Part shown: positions 51,920 through 63,046 of the stretch, in pieces
Numbering within the stretch: the stretch's first letter is position 1
How the letters are laid out: each line of letters begins with the position of its first letter
From: Lentzea californiensis
Lineage (GTDB): Bacteria; Actinomycetota; Actinomycetes; Mycobacteriales; Pseudonocardiaceae
Assembly: GCF_024648825.1 (NCBI RefSeq)
Contig: NZ_JANBBE010000001.1
Coordinates: 1,860,001 to 1,924,000 of the forward strand
Direction of reading: 5' to 3'
Length of the DNA: 64,000 nt
Translations under genes and position numbers: made by a program
Notes under the pieces: generated by a model
Database searches by the model: none
Told to the model about the DNA's origin: nothing
The model's input: the letters and a program-made list of their open reading frames with translations, nothing else

Positions 51920-53149
51920 GTGACCAGGTTGACCGCGTCCATCGCCGCTTCGGGGTTCGCTTGCTTCGCGCTGCTCTACACCCCGCAGGCGGTGATGCCG
52001 CAGATCGCCGCCGAGTACGGGCTGGGACCGGGCAGCGCGTCGCTCGCGCTCTCCGCGGCGACCCTGGCGCTCGCGGTGGTGGTCGTGCCGATCGCGATGC
52101 TGTCCGAACGGACCGGGCGCCGGGCGGTGATCGTGGTCAGCGTGCTGGTGGCGGCGTTGCTCGGCCTCGTGCTGCCGTTCGCGCCGAACTACGAGGTGTT
52201 CCTGGTCCTGCGGGTGCTGCAGGGCGTCGCGGCGGCCGGGGTGCCCGCGGCGTCCATGGCCTACCTCGCGGACGAGCTGGACAAGGGGAAGCTCGGCGCC
52301 GCGATGGGCGCGATGATCGCGGGCAACAGCCTGGGCGGCATGTCGGGACGGCTGGTCACCGGCATGACGTCGGACTGGCTGGGGTGGCGCGGCTCCGTGC
52401 TGCTCGCCGGCGTGTTCGGGCTGGTCGCGGCCCTGGTCGTGGTGTTCTTCCTGCCGAAGGCCCAGCACCGGCCGAAGCGGGCGCCCAACGGCATGAAGGC
52501 GGCGCTGAAAGACCCCGTGCTGCTGTCCATGTACGTGGTCGCGGTGTTGCTCGTGGGGACGTTCATCTCGTTCTACAACGTCGCGGGCTTCCAGCTCTCC
52601 GGCCCGGCGTGGCTGGAGACGCTGGTCTTCCTCTTCTACGGCTTCGGCAGCACCGCGGCGGCGTTCGCGGGCAGGCTGGCCGACCGGTTCGGCCGCGGCA
52701 AGGTGTTGCTGCTGTGCATCGGCGTGCTGGCTCTCGGTGCCATGGCGAGTCTGGTGTGGGTCCCGCTCGGCCTGGCGATCGTCACCGCCGGGTTCTTCGC
52801 CTCGCACACCACGGCGAGCGGCTGGGTCGCCGCACGCGCTCCCTCGCACGCCCGCGGCCAGGCCTCAGGGCTCTACCTCGCCGGGTTCTACGTCGGCAGC
52901 AGCATCGGCGGGACGTCCGGCGCCACCGCCTACGAGGAGTGGGGCTGGAGCGGATTGGTACTGGTGCTCCTGGGCTGGCTGGCGCTAGCAGCGATGCTGG
53001 TGGTGTGTTCGCAATCCTCGCCGGTCAATTCCGCGCCCAGTGGGGCATCTCGCGGCACCGCCCCCACGCCCCCATATGCCCGATATGAGGGCGTGGGGGC
53101 GGCACCGCGAGCTACCCGCCTGGACACGAAATGGACCGGCGAGGGTTAG
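51920..53149 (+). CDS. MFS transporter (YnfM-like), with repeat-derived C-terminal tail
   Basis: This MFS exporter (409 residues) has twelve hydrophobic segments, the loop 2-3 motif LSERTGRRAVIVV, and ADRFGRGKVLLLC in the second half. GTG at 51920 gives VTRLTASIAASGFACFALLY. The last about 40 residues (NSAPSGASRGTAPTPPYARY and onward) are not like a transporter. They are the translation of family III repeat copy B, which extends the ORF beyond the last helix. It is divergent from a LysR gene and likely regulated by it. Substrate unknown. Confidence 0.88.
   Translation: MTRLTASIAASGFACFALLYTPQAVMPQIAAEYGLGPGSASLALSAATLALAVVVVPIAMLSERTGRRAVIVVSVLVAALLGLVLPFAPNYEVFLVLRVLQGVAAAGVPAASMAYLADELDKGKLGAAMGAMIAGNSLGGMSGRLVTGMTSDWLGWRGSVLLAGVFGLVAALVVVFFLPKAQHRPKRAPNGMKAALKDPVLLSMYVVAVLLVGTFISFYNVAGFQLSGPAWLETLVFLFYGFGSTAAAFAGRLADRFGRGKVLLLCIGVLALGAMASLVWVPLGLAIVTAGFFASHTTASGWVAARAPSHARGQASGLYLAGFYVGSSIGGTSGATAYEEWGWSGLVLVLLGWLALAAMLVVCSQSSPVNSAPSGASRGTAPTPPYARYEGVGAAPRATRLDTKWTGEG
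53052..53108. repeat. family III inverted repeat, copy B
   Basis: Arms 53058-53077 and 53083-53102 match at 19 of 20 positions around GCCCG (CATAT-GCCCG-ATATG core). The box GCGGCACCGC stands at 53052-53061 and 53099-53108. It overlaps the 3' end of the MFS gene and faces a convergent gene, so it may also act as a terminator. Confidence 0.85.
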
Positions 53150-53165
53150 CGAACACACCACCGGC

Positions 53166-54605
53166 TCAGAACTCCAGGGCGAGGGTGGCGCGCGAGTCGA
53201 CCGGCGCGATGGTCGTCCTGCCGAGGCGCGGCAGGTCCAGCAGCCCGTCGACCATGCCGGCCGAGACCGAGCGGGTGTCCGCCGGGACCTCGACGACGAT
53301 CGCGAACGGCAGCGGGCCGCCGTCGTAGCGGGCGCCGACCTGCCGGGCGGCCGAGCCGTCCGGCAGCGTGACGGTGATCAGGTCCTTGGTCCACAGGCCG
53401 CCCGCGGTGTCGGGCAGGTCGCCGGTCGCCTCGATCCGCACCTCCAGCAACGCCTTGTCCGGCGCGGAGATCGTGGCCACGTCGTACTGGCTCTCGCCGA
53501 GCTTGACCGGGCGCTGGCGGCCGAGCCTCACCCCGGTGATCTTCAGGCCGAGCTCCCGGTCGTTGAACCGGATCTTCTGCGTCTGCTCCGTGAACTGGGC
53601 GGGGGCGGAGGCGCGCGTCAGCACCTGCGGCGGGTTGCCGGAACGCTTGCCGGACGGGACCTCGGCGCGCTGTTCCAGCGACTTGGCGCCGAGCGTGCCG
53701 AGCGTGATGTGCTCGGCGCCCTCCTGCGGGTCGGGCACGGTGTAGACGACGAAGACCGAGCCGGCGGCCGGCAGCCGGTCGGCCGGGAGGACCTGGCGCT
53801 TGCCGGGGACCTCCAGCGCGAGCTCGGACGGCTGCGGGGCGAACCCCTGCCAGTTGGTGCGGTGGAAACCGCTGTCCGTCTCGTTCAGCTTCTCGACCTT
53901 CATCCGCACCACGCGCAGCCGTGACCCGGTCTCGGCGCGCAGCGTGCCCTCCGAGGTGAACCAGATGTCCGGGTTCGCCCAGCCGGTCACGGCGGTGCCG
54001 AGCAGGTCGTCGCGCAGCTTGATGTCGGCGTCACCCAGCCCGAGCTCGTGGTTCGAGCGCTTGCCGTCGTCGGGCAGCACGGCCAGGAAGTCGCGTCCGG
54101 CCGTCAGGTCCTGCTGCTTCGACGGGTCGAACTGCTTGCCGTCGGTGCGCACGAGCGTCCCGCTCGGCGTGCTGCGGTTGCCCTTCTCGGGTACCTGCGG
54201 CGACTGCACTTCGTAACGGACCTCATCATCCGTCTTGGTGACTTCCTTGAGCGGCACGGGCACCCAGTCGGTGCTGGCGCCGGTGCCGGGGACCTGGACC
54301 GGTCCGCACCACAGCCGCTTGTCGACCTCGGACTCGAGGCCGGTCTTCGCGAACCAGCAGCTGACCGCGGCGGCACCGGCCCGTGCCACGTAGCCGTAGT
54401 CCAGCGTGTACGCGAGCTGCGCCTCGGCGGTCGCCTGCAGTTCAGAGGCATCGGCGAGCTTCTTGCCGTCCATCGTGAGCTGGACCGCCGCCGGTTGCGC
54501 GGTGGGAGCTGTGGCACATCCAGTCACTGCGAGGAGGACCGTCAGACCCAGCACCGCACAACGCACAGTCCTCGCGCCCCTCACCAGTTGAAACCGAAAC
54601 GTCAC
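53166..54605 (-). CDS. lipoprotein of unknown function, 479 aa
   Basis: This large lipoprotein (479 residues) has signal VRGARTVRCAVLGLTVLLAV with lipobox AVTGC. The mature part is beta-rich and hydrophilic, with two Cys early on (VSCWFAKTG, RLWCGPVQVPG). No domain is recognised. It is encoded by a single gene between MFS and glgM and is on the same strand as glgM, 52 bases after the glgM-side neighbour's end. An envelope-associated role is inferred only from export. Confidence 0.72.
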   Translation of the reverse strand: MTFRFQLVRGARTVRCAVLGLTVLLAVTGCATAPTAQPAAVQLTMDGKKLADASELQATAEAQLAYTLDYGYVARAGAAAVSCWFAKTGLESEVDKRLWCGPVQVPGTGASTDWVPVPLKEVTKTDDEVRYEVQSPQVPEKGNRSTPSGTLVRTDGKQFDPSKQQDLTAGRDFLAVLPDDGKRSNHELGLGDADIKLRDDLLGTAVTGWANPDIWFTSEGTLRAETGSRLRVVRMKVEKLNETDSGFHRTNWQGFAPQPSELALEVPGKRQVLPADRLPAAGSVFVVYTVPDPQEGAEHITLGTLGAKSLEQRAEVPSGKRSGNPPQVLTRASAPAQFTEQTQKIRFNDRELGLKITGVRLGRQRPVKLGESQYDVATISAPDKALLEVRIEATGDLPDTAGGLWTKDLITVTLPDGSAARQVGARYDGGPLPFAIVVEVPADTRSVSAGMVDGLLDLPRLGRTTIAPVDSRATLALEF

Positions 54606-54657
54606 TACTGGTTAAAGGCGGCGCTCACTCTTCAGGGTTGCCCCGGACGAGTGTGGC

Positions 54658-55809
54658 TCAAATCACACTGCGGTAGACCTCGACGGTTTGCCCGGCCATC
54701 GCGGACCACGAGAACTCCAGCTCAGCGCGGGTGCGTCCGGCGGCTCCGAAGCGCTTCGCGCGCTCGGGGTCTGTGATCAGTTCGTTGATCGATTCCGCGA
54801 GCTGGAGTCGATATGTCGACAAGTCATGCTCGTCGTAGTGGACGAGGAGGCCCGTCTCGCCGTGCACGACGACCTCGGGGATGCCGCCGACGTCACTCGC
54901 GACGACCGCGGTGCCGCACGCCATCGCCTCCAGGTTCACGATGCCCAGCGGTTCGTAGACCGACGGGCACACGAACACCGCCGCGTGGCTCAGGATCTGC
55001 CGCACCTCGGCCGGTTGCAGCATCTTCTGGATCCAGAAGACGCCCGGCCGCGACTGCGAGAGCTCGCTGACCGCCTGCCTGATCTCCTCGGCGATCTCCG
55101 GCGTGTCCGGCGCTCCCGCGCACAGCACGATCTGCGCGTCCGGGTCGATCTGGTGCGCGGCGGCCACGAGGTGGCTCAAACCTTTTTGCCTCGTGATCCT
55201 TCCCACGAAGGCCACGATCGGCTTCGTGGGATCGATTCCACGGGACGTCAGGGCGTCCGATTCGGTGACCGGGTGGTAGGCGTCGCTGTCGATCCCGTTG
55301 CGCACGACGTGCACCCTCGCCGGGTCGAGAGCGGGGTAGGCGTCGAGCACGTCGGCCCTCATGCCCTCGCTCACGGCGATGACCGCGTCGGCGTGTTCGT
55401 ACGCCGTCCGCTCCGCCCAGGAGGAGATCCGGTACCCGCCGCCGAGCTGCTCGGCCTTCCACGGCCGGCGCGGTTCCAGCGAGTGCGCCGTCACCACGTG
55501 CGGGATGCCGTGCAGGAGTTTGCCCAGGTGACCGCCCATGTTGGCGTACCAGGTGTGCGAGTGGACCAGCGTGGCAGTGGAGATCGCCGAGGCCATCTCC
55601 AGGTCGACCGCGAGGGTCGTGAGAGCCGCGTTCGCCTGCTCCAGGCTGTGCGGCGGGTTGTGGGCCGTGGCGTCCGATCTCGGTGCACCGAAGCAGTGCA
55701 CGTCGACGTCCACGAGCTCGCGGAGATGGGGCACGAGGAATCCCACGTGCACGCCAGCCCCGCCGTACACCTCTGGCGGATACTCCCGGGTCAAGAGCGC
55801 TACTCGCAC
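54658..55809 (-). CDS. glgM: GlgA/GlgM-type alpha-glucosyltransferase (maltose-1-phosphate synthase)
   Basis: The GT4 protein (383 residues) has N-terminal VALLTREYPPEVYGGAGVHV, HSHTWYANMGGHL and nucleotide site FVGRITRQKGLSHLV, plus EPLGIVNLEAMACGTAVVAS (E-x7-E catalytic pair). In actinobacteria this gene next to glgC uses ADP-glucose and glucose-1-phosphate to make maltose-1-phosphate for the GlgE route to alpha-glucan. GTG at 55809 is divergent from glgC, 88 bases away, as in mycobacteria (Rv1212c/Rv1213). Confidence 0.92.
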   Translation of the reverse strand: MRVALLTREYPPEVYGGAGVHVGFLVPHLRELVDVDVHCFGAPRSDATAHNPPHSLEQANAALTTLAVDLEMASAISTATLVHSHTWYANMGGHLGKLLHGIPHVVTAHSLEPRRPWKAEQLGGGYRISSWAERTAYEHADAVIAVSEGMRADVLDAYPALDPARVHVVRNGIDSDAYHPVTESDALTSRGIDPTKPIVAFVGRITRQKGLSHLVAAAHQIDPDAQIVLCAGAPDTPEIAEEIRQAVSELSQSRPGVFWIQKMLQPAEVRQILSHAAVFVCPSVYEPLGIVNLEAMACGTAVVASDVGGIPEVVVHGETGLLVHYDEHDLSTYRLQLAESINELITDPERAKRFGAAGRTRAELEFSWSAMAGQTVEVYRSVI

Positions 55810-55897
55810 GCACCCACCGTAGATCACGGCGGTACTTGTTGGGACGAACCGCTTTGCGTCTGGTTCGAGAACGATCGCACGGATAGGGTCACATACC

Positions 55898-57112
55898 GTG
55901 AAGGGGCAGCCGCACGTTCTCGGAATTGTGCTTGCCGGTGGTGAAGGCAAGCGCCTGTGGCCACTGACGGCGGACCGCGCGAAACCGGCTGTGCCCTTCG
56001 GGGGCAACTACCGGCTGGTCGACTTCGTGCTGTCGAACCTGGTCAACGCCGGGCTCGCGAAGCTCTGCGTGCTGACGCAGTACAAGTCGCACTCGCTGGA
56101 CCGCCACATCTCGACCACGTGGCGCCTGTCCAATGTGCTCGGTCAGTACGTGACACCGGTCCCGGCCCAGCAACGCCTGGGCCCCCGCTGGTACACGGGC
56201 TCGGCCGACGCGATCTTCCAGTCGCTGAACCTCGTCCACGACGAGAAGCCCGACCACGTGGTCATCTTCGGAGCCGACCACGTGTACCGGATGGACCCCG
56301 GCCAGATGATCTCGCAGCACGTCGAGTCGGGCGCGGCCGTGACCGTCGCCGGCATCCGCGTGCCGCGGAACGAGGCCAAGGCGTTCGGGTGCATCGACAG
56401 CGACGCCTCGGGGAAGATCACCCGGTTCCTGGAGAAGCCCTCCGAGCCGCCGCACGTGCCGGACGACCCGGACGTGACCTTCGCGTCCATGGGCAACTAC
56501 ATGTTCACGACCGAGGCGTTGCTGGACGCGCTTCGCGGGGACGCGTTGAACCCCGACTCGGACCACGACATGGGTGGCGACATCATCCCCATGCTGGTGG
56601 ACCGCGGGAAGGCGCACGTCTACGACTTCCAGGACAACGACGTGCCCGGTGCCACTGATCGGGATCGCGGGTACTGGCGGGACGTCGGGACCATCGACGC
56701 CTACTACGACGCGCACATGGACCTCGTTTCGGTCCATCCGATCTTCAACCTGTACAACCAGTTGTGGCCTATTCGGACCGCCACTCCTCCCATGCCTCCG
56801 GCCAAGTTCATCGCCGGTGGGTCTGCTGAGGACTCCATGGTGGGGCCCGGGTCGATCATCTCCGGGAAGATCCACGGGTCTGTGATCTCGTCCGACGTGA
56901 CCGTCGAGGTCGGGTCGGTCGTGCAGGGCTCTGTGCTGTTGCCCGGAGTTCGGATCGGCAAGGGTGCTGTGGTTCGGCGGGCTATTTTGGACAAGAACGT
57001 CGTTGTGCCTGATGGGGCTTTGATCGGTGTGGACGCGCCGATGGACCGTGAGCGCTACACGGTCAGCGCCGGTGGCGTCACGGTCCTCGGCAAGGGCGTC
57101 AGGGCTTACTGA
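55898..57112 (+). CDS. glgC: glucose-1-phosphate adenylyltransferase
   Basis: The ADP-glucose pyrophosphorylase (404 residues) has nucleotide loop [39 protein letters not shown], catalytic GADHVYRMD and FLEKPSEPP. The C-terminal left-handed beta-helix carries hexapeptide repeats. It makes the ADP-glucose used by GlgM and is usually controlled by sugar phosphates. GTG at 55898 is the standard start. It is convergent with the next gene. Confidence 0.97.
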   Translation: MKGQPHVLGIVLAGGEGKRLWPLTADRAKPAVPFGGNYRLVDFVLSNLVNAGLAKLCVLTQYKSHSLDRHISTTWRLSNVLGQYVTPVPAQQRLGPRWYTGSADAIFQSLNLVHDEKPDHVVIFGADHVYRMDPGQMISQHVESGAAVTVAGIRVPRNEAKAFGCIDSDASGKITRFLEKPSEPPHVPDDPDVTFASMGNYMFTTEALLDALRGDALNPDSDHDMGGDIIPMLVDRGKAHVYDFQDNDVPGATDRDRGYWRDVGTIDAYYDAHMDLVSVHPIFNLYNQLWPIRTATPPMPPAKFIAGGSAEDSMVGPGSIISGKIHGSVISSDVTVEVGSVVQGSVLLPGVRIGKGAVVRRAILDKNVVVPDGALIGVDAPMDRERYTVSAGGVTVLGKGVRAY

Positions 57113-57131
57113 TCGAACGGTCGTGCCGGGC

Positions 57132-59375
57132 TCAGCACCCGGTCAGCTTGACGTCGTCCTGCCCTTCGAACCGGCGGCCGTCGGTCGTGCGGCCCATCAG
57201 GGTCGCCGTCGTCATGCCACAGGTCAGGCCAGTCTTCGTGGTGTCGAACTGGCACACCAGGTCGGCCAGTCCGTCGTCGTTCACGTCCTCACCGGCTGAT
57301 CCACAGCGGACGAGGCTCTGCTCCAGACCGGTGGCGCCGAAGGTGAGGCTGGTCCGGTCGACCTGCGTGACGGCGTCGAACTCCGTCGTCGACAGGACCG
57401 CCACCGGGACGAGGCCCTCCTTCTTCACGTTGATCGAGCTGGGGAAGCTGCGCGGCTTCACGTCCGGCGGCACCCACGAGATCGAGCGGGCGTCGTTGGT
57501 GCGGTCGGTGTCCTCGGGGTGCGGTTCGTCCGCGATCACCACCGCACCGGTGGACAGCAGGTGCCTGCGGCTCTCCGTGCAGGACACCGTCCAGTCCTTG
57601 GTGAACGTCGCGGACGCACCGGCGCCGAGGACGTGCGCCTGCTGCTGGCCGGTGTCCGGCGAGACCGTGCAGTCCGCGGGAGCGCCGAAGGTGACCGTGG
57701 TCAGCGTGTGCACGGCGTCGGCCGGGCCGGCGTTGGCCACGGTGACCGTGCTCGTGCAGTCGAACGCCTGAGTCCGGTACTGGCGCTCGGTGCAGGTCAG
57801 CCGCAGGTCCGCCACCGAGAGGTCGGTGCGCTCGAACACCTCGACGCGGCCGGTCGCCGTGCCGCTGTTGTTCGCGCCGTCGGGGTCGATGACGTGCAGG
57901 TGGCCGAGCACGGCCTCCGAAGACGCGGTGAAGTCGTGGTAGCTGCGGTTCGCGCAGGTCACGTCCCACTTCGACGAGACGGTGACCGGGCTGGTGAACA
58001 GCGAGGTCGCGTGGCTCGTCGGGCCGTCCGGGGTCAGCGCGCAGTCCGCCGGGCCGGTGAGTCCGAGCCGCACGTCGGTGTCCGCAGGGCCGTGGTCTCC
58101 CATGTTGACCGCGACGGCGGTGACGGTGCATTCGAACTGGTCGCGGACGTAGGTGCGGGTCACGCAGTCGAGCCGGGTGCTGTCGATGCCGACGTTCGCC
58201 TCGTCGATCACCGCGATCGTGGCGCTCGTGGTCCGGTGGTTGCTCGCCGGGTCCGGATCGGTGACGCCGGGGGTGGTGACCGTCAGCGCGTTGTGGAACG
58301 TCAACGGGTGGAAGCTCGGGTCGAGGCAGGTGACGCCGACCTCGAAGACCACCTCGACAGGCCTGCCGAGCGTGAGCTGTCTGATCGCGGGCGGTGGGGT
58401 GGTGAACGAGCAGTCCGGCGGACCGGAAGCGGAGATCGCGTCCTGGACCTCGATGACCGGGGCGGGGCCGCGGTTCTCCAGCAGCGCGCGGACGCGCAGG
58501 GCGTGGCTGGTGTCGGCGGTCATCTCGGCGGGCGGGTCGACGACGTCGAAGGCGACCTTCACGGCGTCGGCCTTCGTCTCCACGTTGCCGAAGTCGCGGC
58601 CCCCGTACTTGGTGCTGGCGGCGCCGATCGGCACGTGCACGGCGTGGCGTTCGGTGCTTGAGGTACGAGTCCAGTCGGCGCGGTTCTCCTCGGTGACCGC
58701 GTAGTCGCCGGGCAGTTGGCCGTTCAGCCGGAACTCGTAGTAGCCGTTCGCGTCAGTGGTTCTGGTGTCGACCGCGCCAGTGCCCTGACCTGCGTCGGAG
58801 CGGTCGCGGTGGAGGGTCATCGTCCAGCCGGCGAGGCCCTGCTCACCGGCGTCGCGGACGCCGTTGCGGTTCGCGTCGTGGTACTTGTGGCCGCTGATCA
58901 CCGGCACCGGCTTGCCGGACTTGTTCTCGGAGAAGTTTCCGCAGGCCAGCGCGATGAAGCTGCCTTCGTACGACAGGGTGTGCAGGGTTACGGGGTTCTC
59001 GTCGAAGGAGCCGACGACGGGGTGGTAGTTCACCGCACTCGGTTGGCAGGGCGTGTAGAGCTGCACGTTGCCGACGCAGCCGGACCATCTTTCAGTCGCG
59101 GAGTGGAATTGTCGCTGCTGCTCCGGTGCGTACCAGAGGAAATTGCGGTCGAACCCGCGGTCCACGTAATAGTCCGCGAACCTCAGGACGTCGGCCCTGG
59201 TGAGTTCGTGGTGGATGCCTGGATCGATGATGTACGTGGGCCTGCCGCAGCTGGAGTCGACCATGTCGTCACCGTTTGCCCAGCAAGGGTCGTCAACAGC
59301 GACGGCGGGTGTGGTCAGCCCGATGATCGGTACGAAGGCAGCCGCGAGTGCGGCGAGAACTCTTGTTGGTTTCAC
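57132..59375 (-). CDS. large secreted protein with SdrD B-like and repeated Cys-paired beta domains
   Basis: The exported protein (747 residues) has signal VKPTRVLAALAAAFVPIIGL (cleaved near AVA-VD). Residues about 35-170 hold a Cys-rich unknown domain. At about 170-250 an SdrD B/Cna-B-like domain follows (GHKYHDANRNGVRDAGEQGL, then TTDANGYYEFRLNGQLPGDY). At about 290-650 there are four repeats of a CARDB/DUF11-type unit, each with Cys in the pattern LTCTERQYRTQAFDC. A C-terminal domain begins KPRSFPSSINVKKEGLVPVA and ends near GC. No sorting signal LPxTG is seen. It is probably a surface or matrix protein. GTG at 59375 has AAAGGGG upstream. Confidence 0.78.
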   Translation of the reverse strand: MKPTRVLAALAAAFVPIIGLTTPAVAVDDPCWANGDDMVDSSCGRPTYIIDPGIHHELTRADVLRFADYYVDRGFDRNFLWYAPEQQRQFHSATERWSGCVGNVQLYTPCQPSAVNYHPVVGSFDENPVTLHTLSYEGSFIALACGNFSENKSGKPVPVISGHKYHDANRNGVRDAGEQGLAGWTMTLHRDRSDAGQGTGAVDTRTTDANGYYEFRLNGQLPGDYAVTEENRADWTRTSSTERHAVHVPIGAASTKYGGRDFGNVETKADAVKVAFDVVDPPAEMTADTSHALRVRALLENRGPAPVIEVQDAISASGPPDCSFTTPPPAIRQLTLGRPVEVVFEVGVTCLDPSFHPLTFHNALTVTTPGVTDPDPASNHRTTSATIAVIDEANVGIDSTRLDCVTRTYVRDQFECTVTAVAVNMGDHGPADTDVRLGLTGPADCALTPDGPTSHATSLFTSPVTVSSKWDVTCANRSYHDFTASSEAVLGHLHVIDPDGANNSGTATGRVEVFERTDLSVADLRLTCTERQYRTQAFDCTSTVTVANAGPADAVHTLTTVTFGAPADCTVSPDTGQQQAHVLGAGASATFTKDWTVSCTESRRHLLSTGAVVIADEPHPEDTDRTNDARSISWVPPDVKPRSFPSSINVKKEGLVPVAVLSTTEFDAVTQVDRTSLTFGATGLEQSLVRCGSAGEDVNDDGLADLVCQFDTTKTGLTCGMTTATLMGRTTDGRRFEGQDDVKLTGC

Positions 59376-59479
59376 CTGAGCCCCTTTCGGGGAATTGACC
59401 GTCCCCGACCCTGCGGAGGACATGTCGAATGGTCGCGAAGCGTTGTTACCGCTTCACTCAGGTGGGCCAACCGGCTTTC

Positions 59480-60112
59480 TTATGGACGCCGCGCCGCCAC
59501 GAGAAGGCCGTCGCCCAGCGGGAGGATCACGGGCACGAGGCGGTCGTCCTCCTTCACGAGGCGCGCGATGTCCCGCATCGCCTGAGTCGACTCGTCCCGC
59601 TTCGTGTGGTCCACGACGGCGCCGTGCCAGAGGACGTTGTCGAACGCGATCACGCCGCCCGGGCGCAGCATGCGCACGCCGTGTTGCAGGTACTGCGGGT
59701 ACTCGGGCTTGTAGGCGTCCACGAAGACGAGGTCGTACGCCGCGTCGGTCAGGCGGGGGAGCACGTCCAGGGCCTTGCCCATGATCAGGCGGGTTCTGGA
59801 CGGGGAGATGCCGGCCGCCGCGTAGGCCTCGCGGGCTGCCCGTTGGTGGTCCGAGGCCACGTCTATCGAGGTCAGGACGCCTGACTGTGGCATGCCCGCC
59901 AGGAGGTAGAGGCCGCTGGTGCCCGCTCCGGTGCCGATCTCCACCACAGCGCGGGCCTGGAGTGCGGTCGCGAGGAACCGCAGGGCGGCGCCTCCGCCCG
60001 CGCCGATGGGCACGCAGCCCAGTTCCTGGCCGCGTGCTCGTGCTGCCAGGTGCACGTCGTCCTCGGGGAGGTACTGCTCGACGTACTCCCGCAGGGCCGA
60101 TTCCGTGGTCAC
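59480..60112 (-). CDS. SAM-dependent O-methyltransferase (Rv1220c-like)
   Basis: The methyltransferase (210 residues) of the caffeoyl-CoA/catechol type has SAM motif I VVEIGTGAGTSGLYLL, motif LVFVDAYKPEYPQYLQ (metal Asp) and IAFDNVLWHGAVVD. It methylates a small catechol-like or unknown hydroxyl compound. It is divergent from sigE as in mycobacteria, where the same pair is found. GTG at 60112. Confidence 0.92.
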   Translation of the reverse strand: MTTESALREYVEQYLPEDDVHLAARARGQELGCVPIGAGGGAALRFLATALQARAVVEIGTGAGTSGLYLLAGMPQSGVLTSIDVASDHQRAAREAYAAAGISPSRTRLIMGKALDVLPRLTDAAYDLVFVDAYKPEYPQYLQHGVRMLRPGGVIAFDNVLWHGAVVDHTKRDESTQAMRDIARLVKEDDRLVPVILPLGDGLLVAARRP

Positions 60113-60253
60113 GGTCTAGCAGGTTAGTGCCATCTCTGCCCAAAACGGGTGAACGTGGCCCGAACCAAAATTCTCAGGGTGCTCTCAGCCCACTCTCACG
60201 ATCGTTTAAAGGGAGCAGGAGAAGGTACAGAGGCAGGAAGCCAGGCTCTAGTC

Positions 60254-60280
60254 GGGAACAAGCCGGACCCGTCGCCCGTT
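60254..60280 (+). promoter_or_regulatory. SigE-type ECF promoter upstream of sigE
   Basis: GGGAAC (60254-60259) and CGTT (60277-60280) are separated by 17 bases, matching the GGAAC-N16/17-CGTT form of SigE-class promoters. It would start about 24 bases before the ATG at 60311 and supports autoregulation. Confidence 0.65.
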
Positions 60281-60310
60281 GAGCCGCATAAGGGTCGCCG
60301 GGCGGCCCAC

Positions 60311-60913
60311 ATGGAGGTGCCGAAACACCTGATGCGCACGCAGTCGAGTTCTCCGGAGGCCGTCGCGCCCATCGAGACGGCCGACTGGACGCCGCCCTCG
60401 TGGGACGCGATCGTCCGTGAGCACGCGGACAGGGTCTACCGGCTCGCGTACCGCCTGACCGGCAACCAGCACGACGCAGAGGACCTGACGCAGGAGACGT
60501 TCATCCGCGTCTTCCGGTCGCTCGCGTCGTACAAGCCGGGCACCTTCGAGGGGTGGCTGCACCGCATCACCACCAACCTCTTCCTGGACATGGCACGCCG
60601 ACGCAGTCGCGTGCGCATGGAGGCGCTGCCCGAGGACAACGACCGCCTCGAGGGTGACGACCTGTCCCCTGAGGAAATCTACGACGAGAACCACCTGGAC
60701 CCCGACCTGCAGGCCGCGCTGGACGAGCTCCCGCCGGAGTTCCGTGCCGCCGTCGTGCTCTGTGACGTGGAAGGCCTCTCCTACGAGGAGATCGGCGCCA
60801 CTCTCGGGGTGAAGATGGGTACGGTGAGGAGCAGGATCCATCGGGGCCGCCAGGCTCTGAAGGTCGCGCTCGAACGCCGTCGTCAAGAATCGTTGCTGGA
60901 GGACTCTGCATGA
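60311..60913 (+). CDS. sigE: ECF sigma factor SigE
   Basis: This sigma factor has region 2 [39 protein letters not shown] and [20 protein letters not shown], and region 4 [20 protein letters not shown] with [20 protein letters not shown]. It matches mycobacterial SigE closely. ATG at 60311 lies just behind a SigE-type promoter; an in-frame GTG-started form from 60149 (254 residues) is also possible, since mycobacterial SigE has several starts. The anti-sigma gene overlaps by four bases. It should respond to envelope stress. Confidence 0.94.
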   Translation: MEVPKHLMRTQSSSPEAVAPIETADWTPPSWDAIVREHADRVYRLAYRLTGNQHDAEDLTQETFIRVFRSLASYKPGTFEGWLHRITTNLFLDMARRRSRVRMEALPEDNDRLEGDDLSPEEIYDENHLDPDLQAALDELPPEFRAAVVLCDVEGLSYEEIGATLGVKMGTVRSRIHRGRQALKVALERRRQESLLEDSA

Positions 60914-61443
60914 CCGACCTCCGAGGTTGGGGCCTGCCTGAGCAGCATCTCTTGCCGGATGCCGTGGTCGCGTTCGTGGACGGGGAACTGTCCTCGACCG
61001 CGCACGAGCGCGCGTCCGCGCATGTTCAGCGCTGTGGCTTCTGCGCGTTCGAGACCTTCACCCAGCAGCAGGCGCGCTCCGCCGTGCGCACCGCTTCGGC
61101 GCCCACGGCGTCGGCGTCGCTGCTGGACAGGCTCGGTGCGATCCCTCAGGAGGTCGAACTGCCGTCCGCTCCGGACGGGCTCGCCATCACCGAGGACGGT
61201 CAGTTCGTCGCTGTGCAGCGCACGGACAAGCCCGCGTTCGGTGCCGGGCCCGTGCTGGGTTCGTCCAGACCGCTCGGCAGCAACGGCTGGTTCAGCGGCC
61301 GTCGTGCCCGCCAGGGTGCCGGTGTCGTCGTCAGCGGCATGTTGCTGAGCGCGCTCGCGTTCACCACGCCGGAGAGCGAGACGCCCGCTCCCGCGGTTCC
61401 GGTTCCGCAGAACGCCGGCGCGGTCTTCGCGACCACCCCCTGA
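60910..61443 (+). CDS. rseA: zinc-type anti-sigma factor RseA
   Basis: The anti-sigma protein (177 residues) has a ZAS motif H-x3-C-x2-C (His38, Cys42, Cys45 in HVQRCGFC) and a preceding conserved His-containing helix, as in anti-SigE RseA. There is a hydrophobic segment near 133-153 ([20 protein letters not shown]) of uncertain nature. RseA binds SigE and releases it under oxidation or surface stress. The ATG overlaps the sigE stop. It is followed by htrA and tatB in a cell-envelope operon. Confidence 0.92.
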   Translation: MTDLRGWGLPEQHLLPDAVVAFVDGELSSTAHERASAHVQRCGFCAFETFTQQQARSAVRTASAPTASASLLDRLGAIPQEVELPSAPDGLAITEDGQFVAVQRTDKPAFGAGPVLGSSRPLGSNGWFSGRRARQGAGVVVSGMLLSALAFTTPESETPAPAVPVPQNAGAVFATTP

Positions 61444-61508
61444 CAGTCATTTCACTGTTCGTCAGGCACGCTGTAGTTCAGCACTCCTAGCGAAAAATCC
61501 GGGGAGAG

Positions 61509-63029
<1,521 letters not shown>

Positions 63030-63046
63030 CAAGTAGGCTGGGACCC

